From Edwardsiella anguillarum (GTDB lineage: Bacteria > Pseudomonadota > Gammaproteobacteria > Enterobacterales > Enterobacteriaceae), in assembly GCF_008801815.1 (NCBI RefSeq), contig NZ_VZOX01000002.1: 64,000 nucleotides of DNA. The stretch is one strand, 5' to 3'. Within the stretch, counting starts at the first letter, position 1. Every line of letters starts with the position of its first letter. Position numbers and translations under genes: made by a program. The notes under the pieces are model-generated. The model saw only the letters and a program-made list of their open reading frames with translations, was not told the origin of the DNA and made no database searches. Positions 1 to 8,433 of the stretch are shown piece by piece.

Positions 1-1256
1 AACGCCACGCCGCCGCCGGCAACCACACCTTCTTCCACCGCAGCACGGGTTGCGTGCAGGGCGTCTTCTACGCGCGCTTTCTTCTCTTTCATTTCAACTT
101 CAGTTGCCGCGCCAACCTTGATAACGGCTACGCCGCCTGCCAGTTTAGCCACGCGCTCCTGCAGTTTTTCACGATCGTAGTCAGAGGTCGCTTCTTCGAT
201 CTGCTGACGGATCTGGGTAACACGGCCCTGAATGGCAGACTCTTCGCCCACGCCATCGATGATGGTGGTGGTGTCTTTGTTGATGACCACGCGTTTAGCC
301 TGGCCCAGATCTTCCAGCGTCGCTTTTTCCAGCTCCATACCGATCTCTTCAGAGATAACGGTACCGGCGGTCAGGGTAGCGATATCCTGCAGCATCGCCT
401 TACGACGATCGCCGAAGCCCGGCGCTTTCACCGCAGCTACTTTCACGATACCGCGCATGTTGTTAACCACCAGGGTCGCCAGCGCTTCGCCTTCAACGTC
501 TTCGGCGATGATCAGCAGCGGCTTACCGGCTTTAGCAACGGCTTCCAGCACCGGCAGCATTTCGCGGATGTTGGAGATCTTCTTGTCAGCCAGCAGAATG
601 AACGGGCTTTCCAGCTCAACGGCGCCGGTTTCCGGCTTGTTGATGAAGTACGGAGACAGATAGCCGCGATCGAACTGCATACCTTCAACCACGTCCAGCT
701 CGTCCTGCAGGCCGGTGCCTTCTTCAACGGTGATAACGCCTTCTTTACCAACTTTTTCCATGGCTTCAGCGATCAGCTGGCCCACGGTGTCGTCGGCGTT
801 GGCGGAGATGGTCCCTACCTGCGCAATGGCTTTAGAGTCAGAGCACGGTACAGAGAGCGCCTTCAGCTCTTCAACTGCGGCGATCACGGCTTTATCGATA
901 CCGCGCTTCAGATCCATCGGGTTCATACCTGCGGCGACGGCTTTCAGACCTTCATTAACGATAGCCTGCGCCAGTACGGTCGCGGTGGTGGTGCCGTCAC
1001 CGGCGGCGTCATTCGCCTTGGAGGCGACTTCTTTCACCATCTGTGCGCCCATGTTCTCGAACTTGTCTTCCAGTTCAATTTCACGTGCAACGGATACGCC
1101 GTCTTTGGTGATAGTCGGAGACCCGAAGGATTTATCCAGGACCACGTTACGGCCTTTCGGGCCCAGGGTCACTTTCACTGCGTCTGCCAGAACGTTCACG
1201 CCGCGCAGCATTTTTACGCGGGCGTCATTACCAAATTTTACGTCTTTAGCTGCCAT
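1..1256 (-). CDS. groL: Chaperonin GroEL, 5' part (gene runs off the window)
   Basis: Large subunit of the ATP-driven cytosolic GroEL-GroES folding chamber. About 418 N-terminal residues are present; the C-terminal quarter lies beyond base 1. The N-terminus MAAKDVKFGNDARVKML and the ATP-site motif GDGTTTATVL near residue 86 are visible, so the equatorial, intermediate and apical domains are covered. The ATG is at 1254-1256, 59 bases after the groES stop, as in the enterobacterial groSL operon, so both genes share the heat-shock promoter upstream of groES. Truncation is only by the window edge; no frameshift is seen. Confidence 0.98.
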   Translation of the reverse strand, partial: MAAKDVKFGNDARVKMLRGVNVLADAVKVTLGPKGRNVVLDKSFGSPTITKDGVSVAREIELEDKFENMGAQMVKEVASKANDAAGDGTTTATVLAQAIVNEGLKAVAAGMNPMDLKRGIDKAVIAAVEELKALSVPCSDSKAIAQVGTISANADDTVGQLIAEAMEKVGKEGVITVEEGTGLQDELDVVEGMQFDRGYLSPYFINKPETGAVELESPFILLADKKISNIREMLPVLEAVAKAGKPLLIIAEDVEGEALATLVVNNMRGIVKVAAVKAPGFGDRRKAMLQDIATLTAGTVISEEIGMELEKATLEDLGQAKRVVINKDTTTIIDGVGEESAIQGRVTQIRQQIEEATSDYDREKLQERVAKLAGGVAVIKVGAATEVEMKEKKARVEDALHATRAAVEEGVVAGGGVA

Positions 1257-1315
1257 TATCTTTGTCCCTTAAATTCGTTCAATTGGATATTGCGAGCGCT
1301 ATGCGGATACGGCGA

Positions 1316-1609
1316 TTACGCCTCAACGATGGCCAGAATGTCGCTTTCGGACATGATCAACACTTCTTCATTGTCGATCTTCTCGGCTTTCACGCCATAA
1401 CCATCGTTGAAAATCACGGTGTCACCAACCTTCACGTCCAGCGGTTTCACGTCGCCATTCTCCAGAATGCGACCATGACCCACGGCGATGACTTCACCAC
1501 GCGTGGATTTGCCCGCTGCGGAACCGGTCAGAACGATGCCGCCAGCAGACTTGGACTCAACTTCTTTGCGCTTGACGATCACACGGTCATGCAATGGACG
1601 AATTTTCAT
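1316..1609 (-). CDS. groS: Co-chaperonin GroES
   Basis: 97-residue lid of the GroEL cage, exactly the usual length. The N-terminus MKIRPLHDRVIVKRKEVESK and the mobile-loop region with GGIVLTGSAA (about residues 23-33) are typical. I chose the ATG at 1607-1609 because the E. coli protein starts there and a purine-rich ribosome site (GGAGAG) precedes it; an in-frame upstream extension is not conserved. First gene of the groSL operon. Confidence 0.98.
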   Translation of the reverse strand: MKIRPLHDRVIVKRKEVESKSAGGIVLTGSAAGKSTRGEVIAVGHGRILENGDVKPLDVKVGDTVIFNDGYGVKAEKIDNEEVLIMSESDILAIVEA

Positions 1610-1698
1610 TGATAGCTCTCCTTTGAGAAAGTCCATATCGTTTAGGGTTGAAAGCCAGACACGGGCGATGGCGCCACGCTCCGGACTCATGCTTTGCT

Positions 1699-1730
1699 AG
1701 ATTGGGGCGTCGCTTCCCGCCTTCAAGGGG
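1699..1730 (-). promoter_or_regulatory. Sigma-32 heat-shock promoter of groSL
   Basis: On the minus strand CCCCTTGAA (1722-1730) is followed after 14 bases by CCCCAATCT (1699-1707). This is nearly the classical E. coli groE sigma-32 promoter (CCCCTTGAA, 13-14 bases, CCCCATNT). It lies about 90 bases upstream of the groES start. No CIRCE inverted repeat is seen, consistent with sigma-32 rather than HrcA control. Confidence 0.85.
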
Positions 1731-1797
1731 GCGCGAAAAAAAAAATTCGCTTTTTTTTAACCTGCGAAAGCCGAAGATGCAACCCTGAAATGACAGC

Positions 1798-1818
1798 GGC
1801 CCGCCGGAAAGGCGGGCC
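1798..1818 (-). terminator. GC hairpin after fxsA
   Basis: GGCCCGCC, GGAAA loop, GGCGGGCC forms a perfect 8-bp stem just beyond the fxsA stop, between fxsA and the groSL promoter. The T-tract is poor on both strands, so termination may be weak. Confidence 0.5.
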
Positions 1819-1826
1819 GAAGGGAT

Positions 1827-2303
1827 TCATTTATTATCCAGACGCTGACGATCGTCATCTTTGCGCTCAAACTCACCGTCAAAGGTATGGCCGCCGCCGC
1901 CCGGTCCACCGTCGAAACCGCCGCCGTCGCCCGGCCCACCGCCGCGGTAAATACGGAAATAAGGAAGCAGCTTCAGCGCCAGACGCTTCTGCACCGGCGG
2001 CAGCATCAGCAGCAGGCCGAGGAAGTCCGTAAAGAACCCCGGCAGCAACAGCAGCAGACCCGCCATCACCAGCGACACGCTTTTAATCATCTCTGCAGCG
2101 GGGCTCTCCCCCATCGCCAGCTTCTGCTGCATCTGCATCAGGGTCTTCATTCCCTGATTACGCACCAGCGATGCGCCGAGGCAGGAGGTCAAGATCACCA
2201 GCAGCAGCGTCAATGCAACGCCTAAAACGGCAGCGACTTTGATAAAGATCGATATTTCAATATAGACATAAAAAAATATCAGGATAAAGGGCAACCAGCG
2301 CAA
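1827..2303 (-). CDS. fxsA: Inner-membrane protein FxsA
   Basis: 158-residue membrane protein of the FxsA family. E. coli FxsA, when overproduced, suppresses F-plasmid exclusion of phage T7; its normal role is unclear. Hydrophobic segments occur near residues 4-21, 26-46 and 75-98, followed by a Gly-rich, charged cytoplasmic tail (GGGPGDGGGFDGGPGGGG region). The conserved core MIKSVSLVMAGLLLLLPGFF matches the family. The start codon is TTG (2301-2303), where E. coli uses ATG, with a good TAGGAG ribosome site about 8 bases upstream. It lies upstream of groSL in the same direction. Confidence 0.92.
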   Translation of the reverse strand: MRWLPFILIFFYVYIEISIFIKVAAVLGVALTLLLVILTSCLGASLVRNQGMKTLMQMQQKLAMGESPAAEMIKSVSLVMAGLLLLLPGFFTDFLGLLLMLPPVQKRLALKLLPYFRIYRGGGPGDGGGFDGGPGGGGHTFDGEFERKDDDRQRLDNK

Positions 2304-2667
2304 ATGGTGTCTCCTATTTAAACGACTGTTTCATTGTTTACACGAATGTAAATAAAAAACGAGTACTTTAAAAATAAAATTATATTGGAGTCAAAAAAAA
2401 CGTCCATATAATTCGTGTGGTGTTATTTTAATCGCTGTTTTTTCGCTAACTCTTGTTAGTTATTTACACTATCTGTGAGTATTATCACAGATATGAGAAT
2501 CAAAGGGATAAGATACACCATATAGTGATCTAGGTTCATACTTTTCCCTCCTAGCAGCATATGATCGTGCCCATAAAAGAGAGAACGGTGAATTCTCTCT
2601 GTTGTTCCTTAAAGAAAATTAATTTATTAGCTAATTTACTATTCGGCATCAATGAAAGAAGGTTCTC
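2304..2667. other. fxsA-aspA divergent intergenic region
   Basis: 364 AT-rich bases between the divergent fxsA and aspA starts with no ORF I would accept. It contains the CRP site at 2474-2489, about 180 bases before the aspA start. I could not assign the -10/-35 elements with confidence. Confidence 0.6.
2474..2489 (+). promoter_or_regulatory. Perfect CRP-binding site upstream of aspA
   Basis: TGTGA-N6-TCACA with spacer GTATTA, extended by one symmetric base pair on each side (C...G). This is the full CRP consensus. aspA is known to be catabolite-controlled in E. coli, so the site fits carbon control of the aspA-dcuA unit. Confidence 0.85.
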
Positions 2668-4104
2668 ATGTCAAATAACATCCGTATTGAAGAAGATCTA
2701 TTAGGCACCCGTGAAGTTCCCGCAGACGCTTATTATGGCGTTCACACCCTGCGTGCGATGGAAAACTTCTACATTAGCAACAACAAAATCAGCGATATTC
2801 CTGAATTTGTTCGCGGCATGGTAATGGTTAAAAAAGCGGCAGCGCTGGCTAACCGTGAACTGCAGACTATCCCGCGTAAAATTGCTGATACCATCCTCCT
2901 GGCCTGCGACGAAGTGCTGAACAACGGCAAATGCATGGACCAGTTCCCGGTAGATGTTTTCCAAGGCGGCGCCGGTACCTCCGTTAACATGAACACCAAC
3001 GAAGTGCTGGCCAACATCGGTCTGGAGCTGCTGGGTCACAAAAAAGGTGAATACCAGTACCTGAACCCGAACGACCACCTGAACAAATGCCAGTCTACCA
3101 ACGACGCTTACCCGACCGGTTTCCGCATCGCCGTTTACGCTTCCATCATGAAGCTGATCGAAGCGATCAAAAACCTGCGTGAAGGCGTTGACCGTAAAGC
3201 TGACGAATTCAAAAACATCCTGAAGATGGGCCGCACCCAGCTGCAGGACGCCGTACCGATGACCTTGGGCCAGGAATTCCACGCATTCAGCGTACTGCTG
3301 AACGAAGAAGTGAAAAACCTGCAGCGCACCGCTGAACTGCTGCTGGAAATCAACCTGGGCGCTACCGCTATCGGTACCGGTCTGAACACGCCGGAAGGTT
3401 ACCAGAAACTGGCCGTGCAGAAGCTGGCAGAAGTCAGCGGCCTGCCGTGCGTACCGGCTGAAGACCTGATCGAAGCCACCTCTGACTGCGGTTCTTACGT
3501 CATGGTTCACGGCGCGCTGAAACGCACCGCGGTTAAACTGTCCAAAATCTGTAATGACCTGCGTCTGCTCTCCTCTGGTCCGCGCGCTGGCCTGAACGAA
3601 ATCAACCTGCCGGAGCTGCAGGCGGGTTCCTCCATCATGCCGGCTAAAGTTAACCCGGTTGTGCCGGAAGTGGTTAACCAGCTGTGCTTCAAAGTCATCG
3701 GTAACGACACCTGCGTCACCATGGCAGCGGAAGCCGGTCAGCTGCAGCTGAACGTTATGGAGCCGGTTATCGGCCAGGCCATGTTCGAATCCATCTCTCT
3801 GCTGACCAACGGTTGCTACAACCTGCGTGAGAAATGCATCGACGGCATCACTGCCAACAAAGAAACCTGCGAAAAATTCGTCTTCAACTCTATCGGTATC
3901 GTTACCTACCTGAACCCGTTCATCGGTCACCACAATGGTGATATCGTAGGTAAAATCTGTGCTGAAACCGGTAAGAGCGTGCGCGAAGTTGTGCTGGAGC
4001 GCGGCCTGCTGACTGAAGCGCAGCTGGACGACATCTTCTCTGTTGAAAACCTGATGCACCCGGCTTACAAAGCTAAACGCTATACCGATGAAAGCGAAAA
4101 ATAA
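2668..4104 (+). CDS. aspA: Aspartate ammonia-lyase (aspartase)
   Basis: Catalyses reversible L-aspartate to fumarate plus ammonia in the cytosol, feeding fumarate respiration under anaerobiosis. At 478 residues it matches the usual length of the fumarase/aspartase superfamily. The signature GSSIMPAKVNP near residue 318 holds the catalytic Ser loop. The N-terminus MSNNIRIEEDLLGTREVP is typical. Codon use is strongly biased to abundant-tRNA codons (CTG, GGT, AAA), as expected of a highly expressed gene. It is followed by a terminator and the C4-dicarboxylate exchanger dcuA, as in E. coli. Confidence 0.98.
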   Translation: MSNNIRIEEDLLGTREVPADAYYGVHTLRAMENFYISNNKISDIPEFVRGMVMVKKAAALANRELQTIPRKIADTILLACDEVLNNGKCMDQFPVDVFQGGAGTSVNMNTNEVLANIGLELLGHKKGEYQYLNPNDHLNKCQSTNDAYPTGFRIAVYASIMKLIEAIKNLREGVDRKADEFKNILKMGRTQLQDAVPMTLGQEFHAFSVLLNEEVKNLQRTAELLLEINLGATAIGTGLNTPEGYQKLAVQKLAEVSGLPCVPAEDLIEATSDCGSYVMVHGALKRTAVKLSKICNDLRLLSSGPRAGLNEINLPELQAGSSIMPAKVNPVVPEVVNQLCFKVIGNDTCVTMAAEAGQLQLNVMEPVIGQAMFESISLLTNGCYNLREKCIDGITANKETCEKFVFNSIGIVTYLNPFIGHHNGDIVGKICAETGKSVREVVLERGLLTEAQLDDIFSVENLMHPAYKAKRYTDESEK

Positions 4105-4125
4105 TTAACGCATCGGATTGTTAAA

Positions 4126-4162
4126 GGCACGTCTGGTCCCATGGTCAGCCGTGCCTTTTTAT
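4126..4162 (+). terminator. Rho-independent terminator after aspA
   Basis: GGCACG (4126-4131) pairs with CGTGCC (4150-4155) and is followed by TTTTTATT. It lies between aspA and dcuA, so dcuA probably gets only part of the aspA transcription plus its own. Confidence 0.75.
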
Positions 4163-4219
4163 TGACAGAGTTGAGAGTAAAACAAGAATTATTATCATTA
4201 CATTTTAAGGAGAAACACT

Positions 4220-5521
4220 ATGCTAGTTCTAGAACTGGTAATTGTTCTGCTGGCGATTTTCTTGGGGGCCAGACTGGGCGGGATCGGGATCGGCTTCGCC
4301 GGTGGTCTCGGGGTATTAGTGCTAGCCGCCATCGGCGTTGCACCGGGTAAAATTCCGTTCGACGTAATCTCTATCATCATGGCCGTTATCGCCGCGATCT
4401 CTGCGATGCAGGTTGCCGGTGGTATGGACTACCTGGTTCACCAGACTGAAAAAGTTCTGCGTAAGAACCCGAAATACATCACCATTCTGGCGCCGATCGT
4501 CACCTACCTCCTGACCATTTTCGCCGGTACTGGTAACATCTCCCTGTCTGCGCTGCCGGTTATCGCCGAAGTCGCCAAAGAGCAGGGCATCAAACCATGC
4601 CGTCCGCTGTCTACCGCCGTGGTATCTGCACAGATCGCCATTACCGCATCCCCGATCTCTGCCGCCGTGGTTTACATGTCTTCCGTGATGGAAGGCCATG
4701 GTATCAGCTACCTGCATCTGCTGATGGTTGTGCTGCCGTCCACCTTCCTGGCGGTCCTGGTAATGTCTCTGATCGTCTCCTGGTGCTTTGACTCCAAGCT
4801 GTCCAACGATCCGGTATACCGCAAGCGTCTGGAAGAGGGTCTGATCACGCTGCGCGGCGACAAGCAGATTGAAATCAAAAAAGGCGCACAGACCTCTGTA
4901 TGGCTGTTCCTGCTGGGCGTAGTTGCCGTGGTGGCCTATGCCATCATCAACAGCCCGAGCCTGGGCCTGGTTGCCAAACCGCTGATGAACACCACCAACG
5001 CCATCCTGATCATCATGCTGAGCGTGGCCACCCTGACCACCATCATCTGCCGCGTCGATACCGATAACGTACTGAACTCCAGCACGTTCAAAGCCGGTAT
5101 GAGCGCCTGTATCTGTATCCTGGGCGTGGCTTGGCTGGGCGATACCTTCGTCTCCGCCAACATCGACTGGATCAAAGAAACCGCCGGTACCGTTATCCAG
5201 AATCATCCGTGGCTGCTGGCTGTCATCTTCTTCTTCGCCTCTGCCCTGCTGTACTCTCAGGCAGCTACCGCCAAGGCACTGATGCCGATGGCCCTGGCCC
5301 TGAACGTCTCTCCGCTGACCGCCGTTGCCTCCTTCGCCGCTGTGTCTGGCCTGTTCATCCTGCCGACCTACCCGACGCTGGTTGCCGCAGTACAGATGGA
5401 CGACACCGGTACCACCCGCATCGGTAAACTGGTCTTTAACCACCCGTTCTTCATCCCGGGTACCCTGGGTGTGGCCCTGTCAGTTTGCTTCGGCTTCCTG
5501 CTGGGCAGCGTTATGCTGTAA
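4220..5521 (+). CDS. dcuA: Anaerobic C4-dicarboxylate transporter DcuA
   Basis: Inner-membrane exchanger for aspartate, fumarate, malate and succinate (aspartate:succinate antiport) of the Dcu family. It has 433 residues, the same length as E. coli DcuA, starts MLVLELVIVLLAIFLGARLG and is hydrophobic throughout with about ten segments. A good AAGGAG site precedes the ATG. With AspA it makes a complete loop: aspartate in, deamination to fumarate, succinate out. It is followed by a strong hairpin. Confidence 0.97.
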   Translation: MLVLELVIVLLAIFLGARLGGIGIGFAGGLGVLVLAAIGVAPGKIPFDVISIIMAVIAAISAMQVAGGMDYLVHQTEKVLRKNPKYITILAPIVTYLLTIFAGTGNISLSALPVIAEVAKEQGIKPCRPLSTAVVSAQIAITASPISAAVVYMSSVMEGHGISYLHLLMVVLPSTFLAVLVMSLIVSWCFDSKLSNDPVYRKRLEEGLITLRGDKQIEIKKGAQTSVWLFLLGVVAVVAYAIINSPSLGLVAKPLMNTTNAILIIMLSVATLTTIICRVDTDNVLNSSTFKAGMSACICILGVAWLGDTFVSANIDWIKETAGTVIQNHPWLLAVIFFFASALLYSQAATAKALMPMALALNVSPLTAVASFAAVSGLFILPTYPTLVAAVQMDDTGTTRIGKLVFNHPFFIPGTLGVALSVCFGFLLGSVML

Positions 5522-5540
5522 TCCCGCACACCTCACGTTA

Positions 5541-5572
5541 ACGGGGCGCGCTGCGCCCCGTTGTCATTTTTG
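5541..5572 (+). terminator. Terminator after dcuA
   Basis: ACGGGGCGC pairs with GCGCCCCGT around a short loop, followed by a T-rich TTGTCATTTTT. Confidence 0.75.
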
Positions 5573-5657
5573 CGCCCGTTTACGCCTGACAAGCCCGCCC
5601 CCCTCACGGTATAGTGTCGAAATCATCATCAACACTGGCAACGCCGCGAGGTCCACT

Positions 5658-6026
5658 ATGTCCCAGAACGTGACTCCCTTTACCGCCGCTGCGGCGGTTC
5701 CCGCTGACCACAGCGATGCCGTCGTGGTTCTGTGCACTGCGCCGGACGAGGCCTGCGCTCAGGAGCTTGCCGCCGCCCTGCTCGGCGAAAAGCTGGCGGC
5801 CTGCGTGACCCTGATCCCCGGCGCCACCTCCCTCTACTACTGGGAAGGAAAGCTTGAGCAGGAGTATGAAGTGCAGATGATCATCAAAAGCGAACGGCGC
5901 CATCAGCAGGCGCTGCTCGCCTATCTGAAACACCAGCATCCTTACCAAACGCCGGAGCTACTGGTCATTCCGGTGCAGGCAGGAGATCAAGACTACCTAT
6001 CATGGCTCAACGCATCTTTGCGCTGA
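5658..6026 (+). CDS. cutA: Divalent-cation tolerance protein CutA
   Basis: Small trimeric periplasmic/cytosolic protein linked to copper tolerance; the biochemical role is unsettled. 122 residues; the family core VVVLCTAPDEACAQELAAAL and the block SLYYWEGKLEQEYEVQMIIK are plain. I start at the ATG 5658-5660 (MSQNVTPF); the longer open frame upstream overlaps the dcuA end. The N-terminal tail is about ten residues longer than in E. coli. The 3' end overlaps dsbD by 25 bases, implying translational coupling, as in the E. coli cutA-dsbD operon. Confidence 0.95.
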   Translation: MSQNVTPFTAAAAVPADHSDAVVVLCTAPDEACAQELAAALLGEKLAACVTLIPGATSLYYWEGKLEQEYEVQMIIKSERRHQQALLAYLKHQHPYQTPELLVIPVQAGDQDYLSWLNASLR

Positions 6027-7717
6027 TTGCGCTGTTTATGACGACCCTGCTGCCCGCCCAGGCCTCCCTGTTCGGCGAGCATCCTCGCTTTGTTCCGGTC
6101 AATCAGGCCTTTGCCTTTGACTTTCAGCAGCAGGGCGAAAATCTGACGCTGCGCTGGCAGATCCAGCCCGGCTATTACCTGTACCGTCAACAGATCCGGA
6201 TTACGCCCCATCAGGCCCAGCTAGGTCCTTGGCAGCTACCGCCGGGGATCCCCCATCACGACGAGTTTCAGGGGGAAACCGCCATCTTCCGCGACGGTCT
6301 CAGCCTGAGGCTGCCCCTGCTCAGCGCCGCGGCGGGGGGCGAGATAAGCGTCACCTATCAGGGCTGTGCCGCCGCGGGCTTCTGCTACCCGCCGGAGACG
6401 CGGCGCATTCCCCTCGAGGCGATAACCGCGACCGACGGCGCCGGCGCGTCGCCCGGCGCGGCGGCGAACACGGAGCACGCGCCAACGCTGCCCTTTCCTG
6501 CGCTGTGGGCGCTGCTGATCGGCATCGGCATCGCCTTTACCCCCTGCGTCCTGCCGATGTACCCCTTGATATCGGCGCTGATCCTGGGCCAGAAACAGCG
6601 CCACGGCTGGGGGCATACCGCCCTGCTGGCGCTGGTCTATGTACAGGGAATGGCCATCACCTACACCGTGCTTGGTATGGTGGTAGCCGCCGCCGGGCTG
6701 CGCTTCCAGGCCGCGTTTCAGCACCCCTATGTGCTGATCGGTCTCTCGCTGCTGTTTATCCTGCTGGCGCTCTCCATGTTCGGGGCGTTCACTCTGCAGC
6801 TGCCCGCTTCGCTGCAAACCCGGCTGACGCTATGGAGCAACCGCCAGCGCAGCGGGTCGCTGCTCGGCGTCTTCGTGATGGGTGCCCTCGCCGGCCTGAT
6901 CTGCTCTCCCTGCACCACCGCGCCCCTCAGCGCCATTCTGCTGTATATCGCCCAAAGCGGTAACCTGTGGGTCGGCGGCGGTACGCTCTACCTCTACGCG
7001 CTGGGAATGGGGATCCCGCTGATCGCGGTCACGCTGTTTGGTAACCGGCTGCTGCCGCGCAGCGGGCCGTGGATGCAGCATGTGAAAGAGGGATTTGGCT
7101 TTGTAATCCTGGCGCTGCCGGTATTTCTGCTGGAGCGTATACTGGGCGAAGTCTGGGGTATACGGCTGTGGAGCCTGCTTGGCATCGCCTTCTTCCTGTG
7201 GGGATTCAGCCTCTCCCTGCACGCACAGCGCCGCGGCACCCGCCTTTGGCAGATCCTGCTGCTGGGCGCCGCGCTGATCTGCGCCCGTCCGCTGCAGGAT
7301 TGGATCTTCGACGGCGCACCGCGCGCCGGCACCGACGTCAGTGAAACCCTGGCGTTCCAGCCTATCGACTCCCCACGGCAGCTGGCTCAGGCGCTGGCGC
7401 AGGCCAAGGCCCGCAGGCAGCCGGTGATGCTGGACTTCTATGCCGACTGGTGCGCCGCCTGCAAAGAGTTTGAGAAATATACCTTCAGCAATGATGCCGT
7501 GCGTAGCCAGCTGGCGGGCACCCTGCTATTGCAGGCAAACGTGACCGCCAATACCGAGCAGCACGCCCAGCTGCTGCAGCAGCTTAACGTACTGGGGCTG
7601 CCGTCGATCCTGTTTTTCACTCCCGATGGGCAGCCGTTAGACGACGCACGCGTCACCGGTTTTATGGACGCCGAACGTTTTCTGGCGCACCTGCGGCAGC
7701 TGCCGCAGGTGCAGTGA
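6002..7717 (+). CDS. dsbD: Thiol:disulfide interchange protein DsbD
   Basis: Inner-membrane electron hub that carries reducing power from cytosolic thioredoxin to periplasmic DsbC, DsbG and CcmG. 571 residues: signal peptide (about 1-21), N-terminal periplasmic domain with the Cys pair in QGCAAAGFC (about 118-124), eight-segment membrane domain with one Cys in FTPCVLPMYP and one in ICSPCTTAPL, then a C-terminal thioredoxin fold with DWCAAC (WCxxC). All six redox cysteines are present. It also supports cytochrome c maturation, relevant to the TorC cytochrome encoded further on. Confidence 0.97.
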   Translation: MAQRIFALIALFMTTLLPAQASLFGEHPRFVPVNQAFAFDFQQQGENLTLRWQIQPGYYLYRQQIRITPHQAQLGPWQLPPGIPHHDEFQGETAIFRDGLSLRLPLLSAAAGGEISVTYQGCAAAGFCYPPETRRIPLEAITATDGAGASPGAAANTEHAPTLPFPALWALLIGIGIAFTPCVLPMYPLISALILGQKQRHGWGHTALLALVYVQGMAITYTVLGMVVAAAGLRFQAAFQHPYVLIGLSLLFILLALSMFGAFTLQLPASLQTRLTLWSNRQRSGSLLGVFVMGALAGLICSPCTTAPLSAILLYIAQSGNLWVGGGTLYLYALGMGIPLIAVTLFGNRLLPRSGPWMQHVKEGFGFVILALPVFLLERILGEVWGIRLWSLLGIAFFLWGFSLSLHAQRRGTRLWQILLLGAALICARPLQDWIFDGAPRAGTDVSETLAFQPIDSPRQLAQALAQAKARRQPVMLDFYADWCAACKEFEKYTFSNDAVRSQLAGTLLLQANVTANTEQHAQLLQQLNVLGLPSILFFTPDGQPLDDARVTGFMDAERFLAHLRQLPQVQ

Positions 7718-7749
7718 CGGGCCTCGCCCTTCATCATAAGGAGAACCGA

Positions 7750-8325
7750 ATGCAACGGGAGCAAATCCTGACGCAGGCGCTGCGGCGCCTGGAGCGACAT
7801 GGCCTAGCTGGCGCCACGCTGCCCGCCCTGATCGACAGCGAAACGCTATCCCTCGATCAGGCACGCCGCTACTGGCCAGACAGCGAGGCCCTACTGTACG
7901 ACTGTCTGCGTTTCCACGGCCAGCAGATCGATACCTGGCGCCGACAGCTCCTGCTGAATGACACCCTGAGCCACGATGACAAAATCCTGGCCCGCTATCC
8001 AGTGCTGGCAGAGCATGTTGAGCAGGGGCGTTTCCCCGGCTGCCTGTTTATTTCGGCCTGCATCCAATACCCCGCCGCCGACCACCCGATCCATCAGCTG
8101 GCGTCTCGACAAAAGCAGGCGTCGTTTGATTTTACGCTGCGGCTGCTGCAGGAGAGTGAGATTGGCGATGCCTCGCTGGTCGCACACCAGATGGAGCTAG
8201 TGCAGGAGGGGTGTCTGAACCGGCTGCTGGTCAGCCGCCGACGTGAGGATGTCGATATCGCGCTGCATCTGGCGCAGGACATCCTGCACATCGCCCACTG
8301 CCGACGACACGACGCCCTGAGTTAA
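7750..8325 (+). CDS. yjdC: TetR-family regulator YjdC
   Basis: 191 residues, equal to E. coli YjdC, which sits in the same place downstream of dsbD. It has an N-terminal helix-turn-helix-like region (about 5-50, with ERHGLAGATLPALIDSE) and a C-terminal all-helical ligand domain. The start is the ATG at 7750 after AAGGAG. The target is unknown; conserved linkage suggests a role near disulfide or copper stress, but that is only association. Confidence 0.85.
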   Translation: MQREQILTQALRRLERHGLAGATLPALIDSETLSLDQARRYWPDSEALLYDCLRFHGQQIDTWRRQLLLNDTLSHDDKILARYPVLAEHVEQGRFPGCLFISACIQYPAADHPIHQLASRQKQASFDFTLRLLQESEIGDASLVAHQMELVQEGCLNRLLVSRRREDVDIALHLAQDILHIAHCRRHDALS

Positions 8326-8345
8326 CCCACGTAAAAAATAAATAC

Positions 8346-8367
8346 CCCCGGCACAGCCGGAGGTTTT
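8346..8367 (+). terminator. Terminator after yjdC
   Basis: CCGGC-ACA-GCCGG stem (one bulged A on the 3' side of the outer pairs) followed by TTTT. Convergent with the yfdX terminator next to it. Confidence 0.6.
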
Positions 8368-8375
8368 CAAGACAC

Positions 8376-8402
8376 AAAAAAGCCACCTCACAGGGAGGTG
8401 GC
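8376..8402 (-). terminator. Terminator after yfdX
   Basis: On the minus strand GCCACCTC-CCTGT-GAGGTGGC is followed by TTTTTT. A strong intrinsic terminator between the convergent yjdC and yfdX genes. Confidence 0.85.
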
Positions 8403-8433
8403 ATGCACAACACACTACGGAAACAACGGGCGA

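Noticed and set aside
54..1400. 448-codon plus-strand frame over groEL
   Set aside because: Exact antisense shadow of GroEL/GroES with no recognisable product; high-GC codon bias creates such frames.
2701..4059. Long minus-strand frame over aspA
   Set aside because: Antisense shadow of a highly biased gene; low-complexity translation rich in Gln, Val and Phe.
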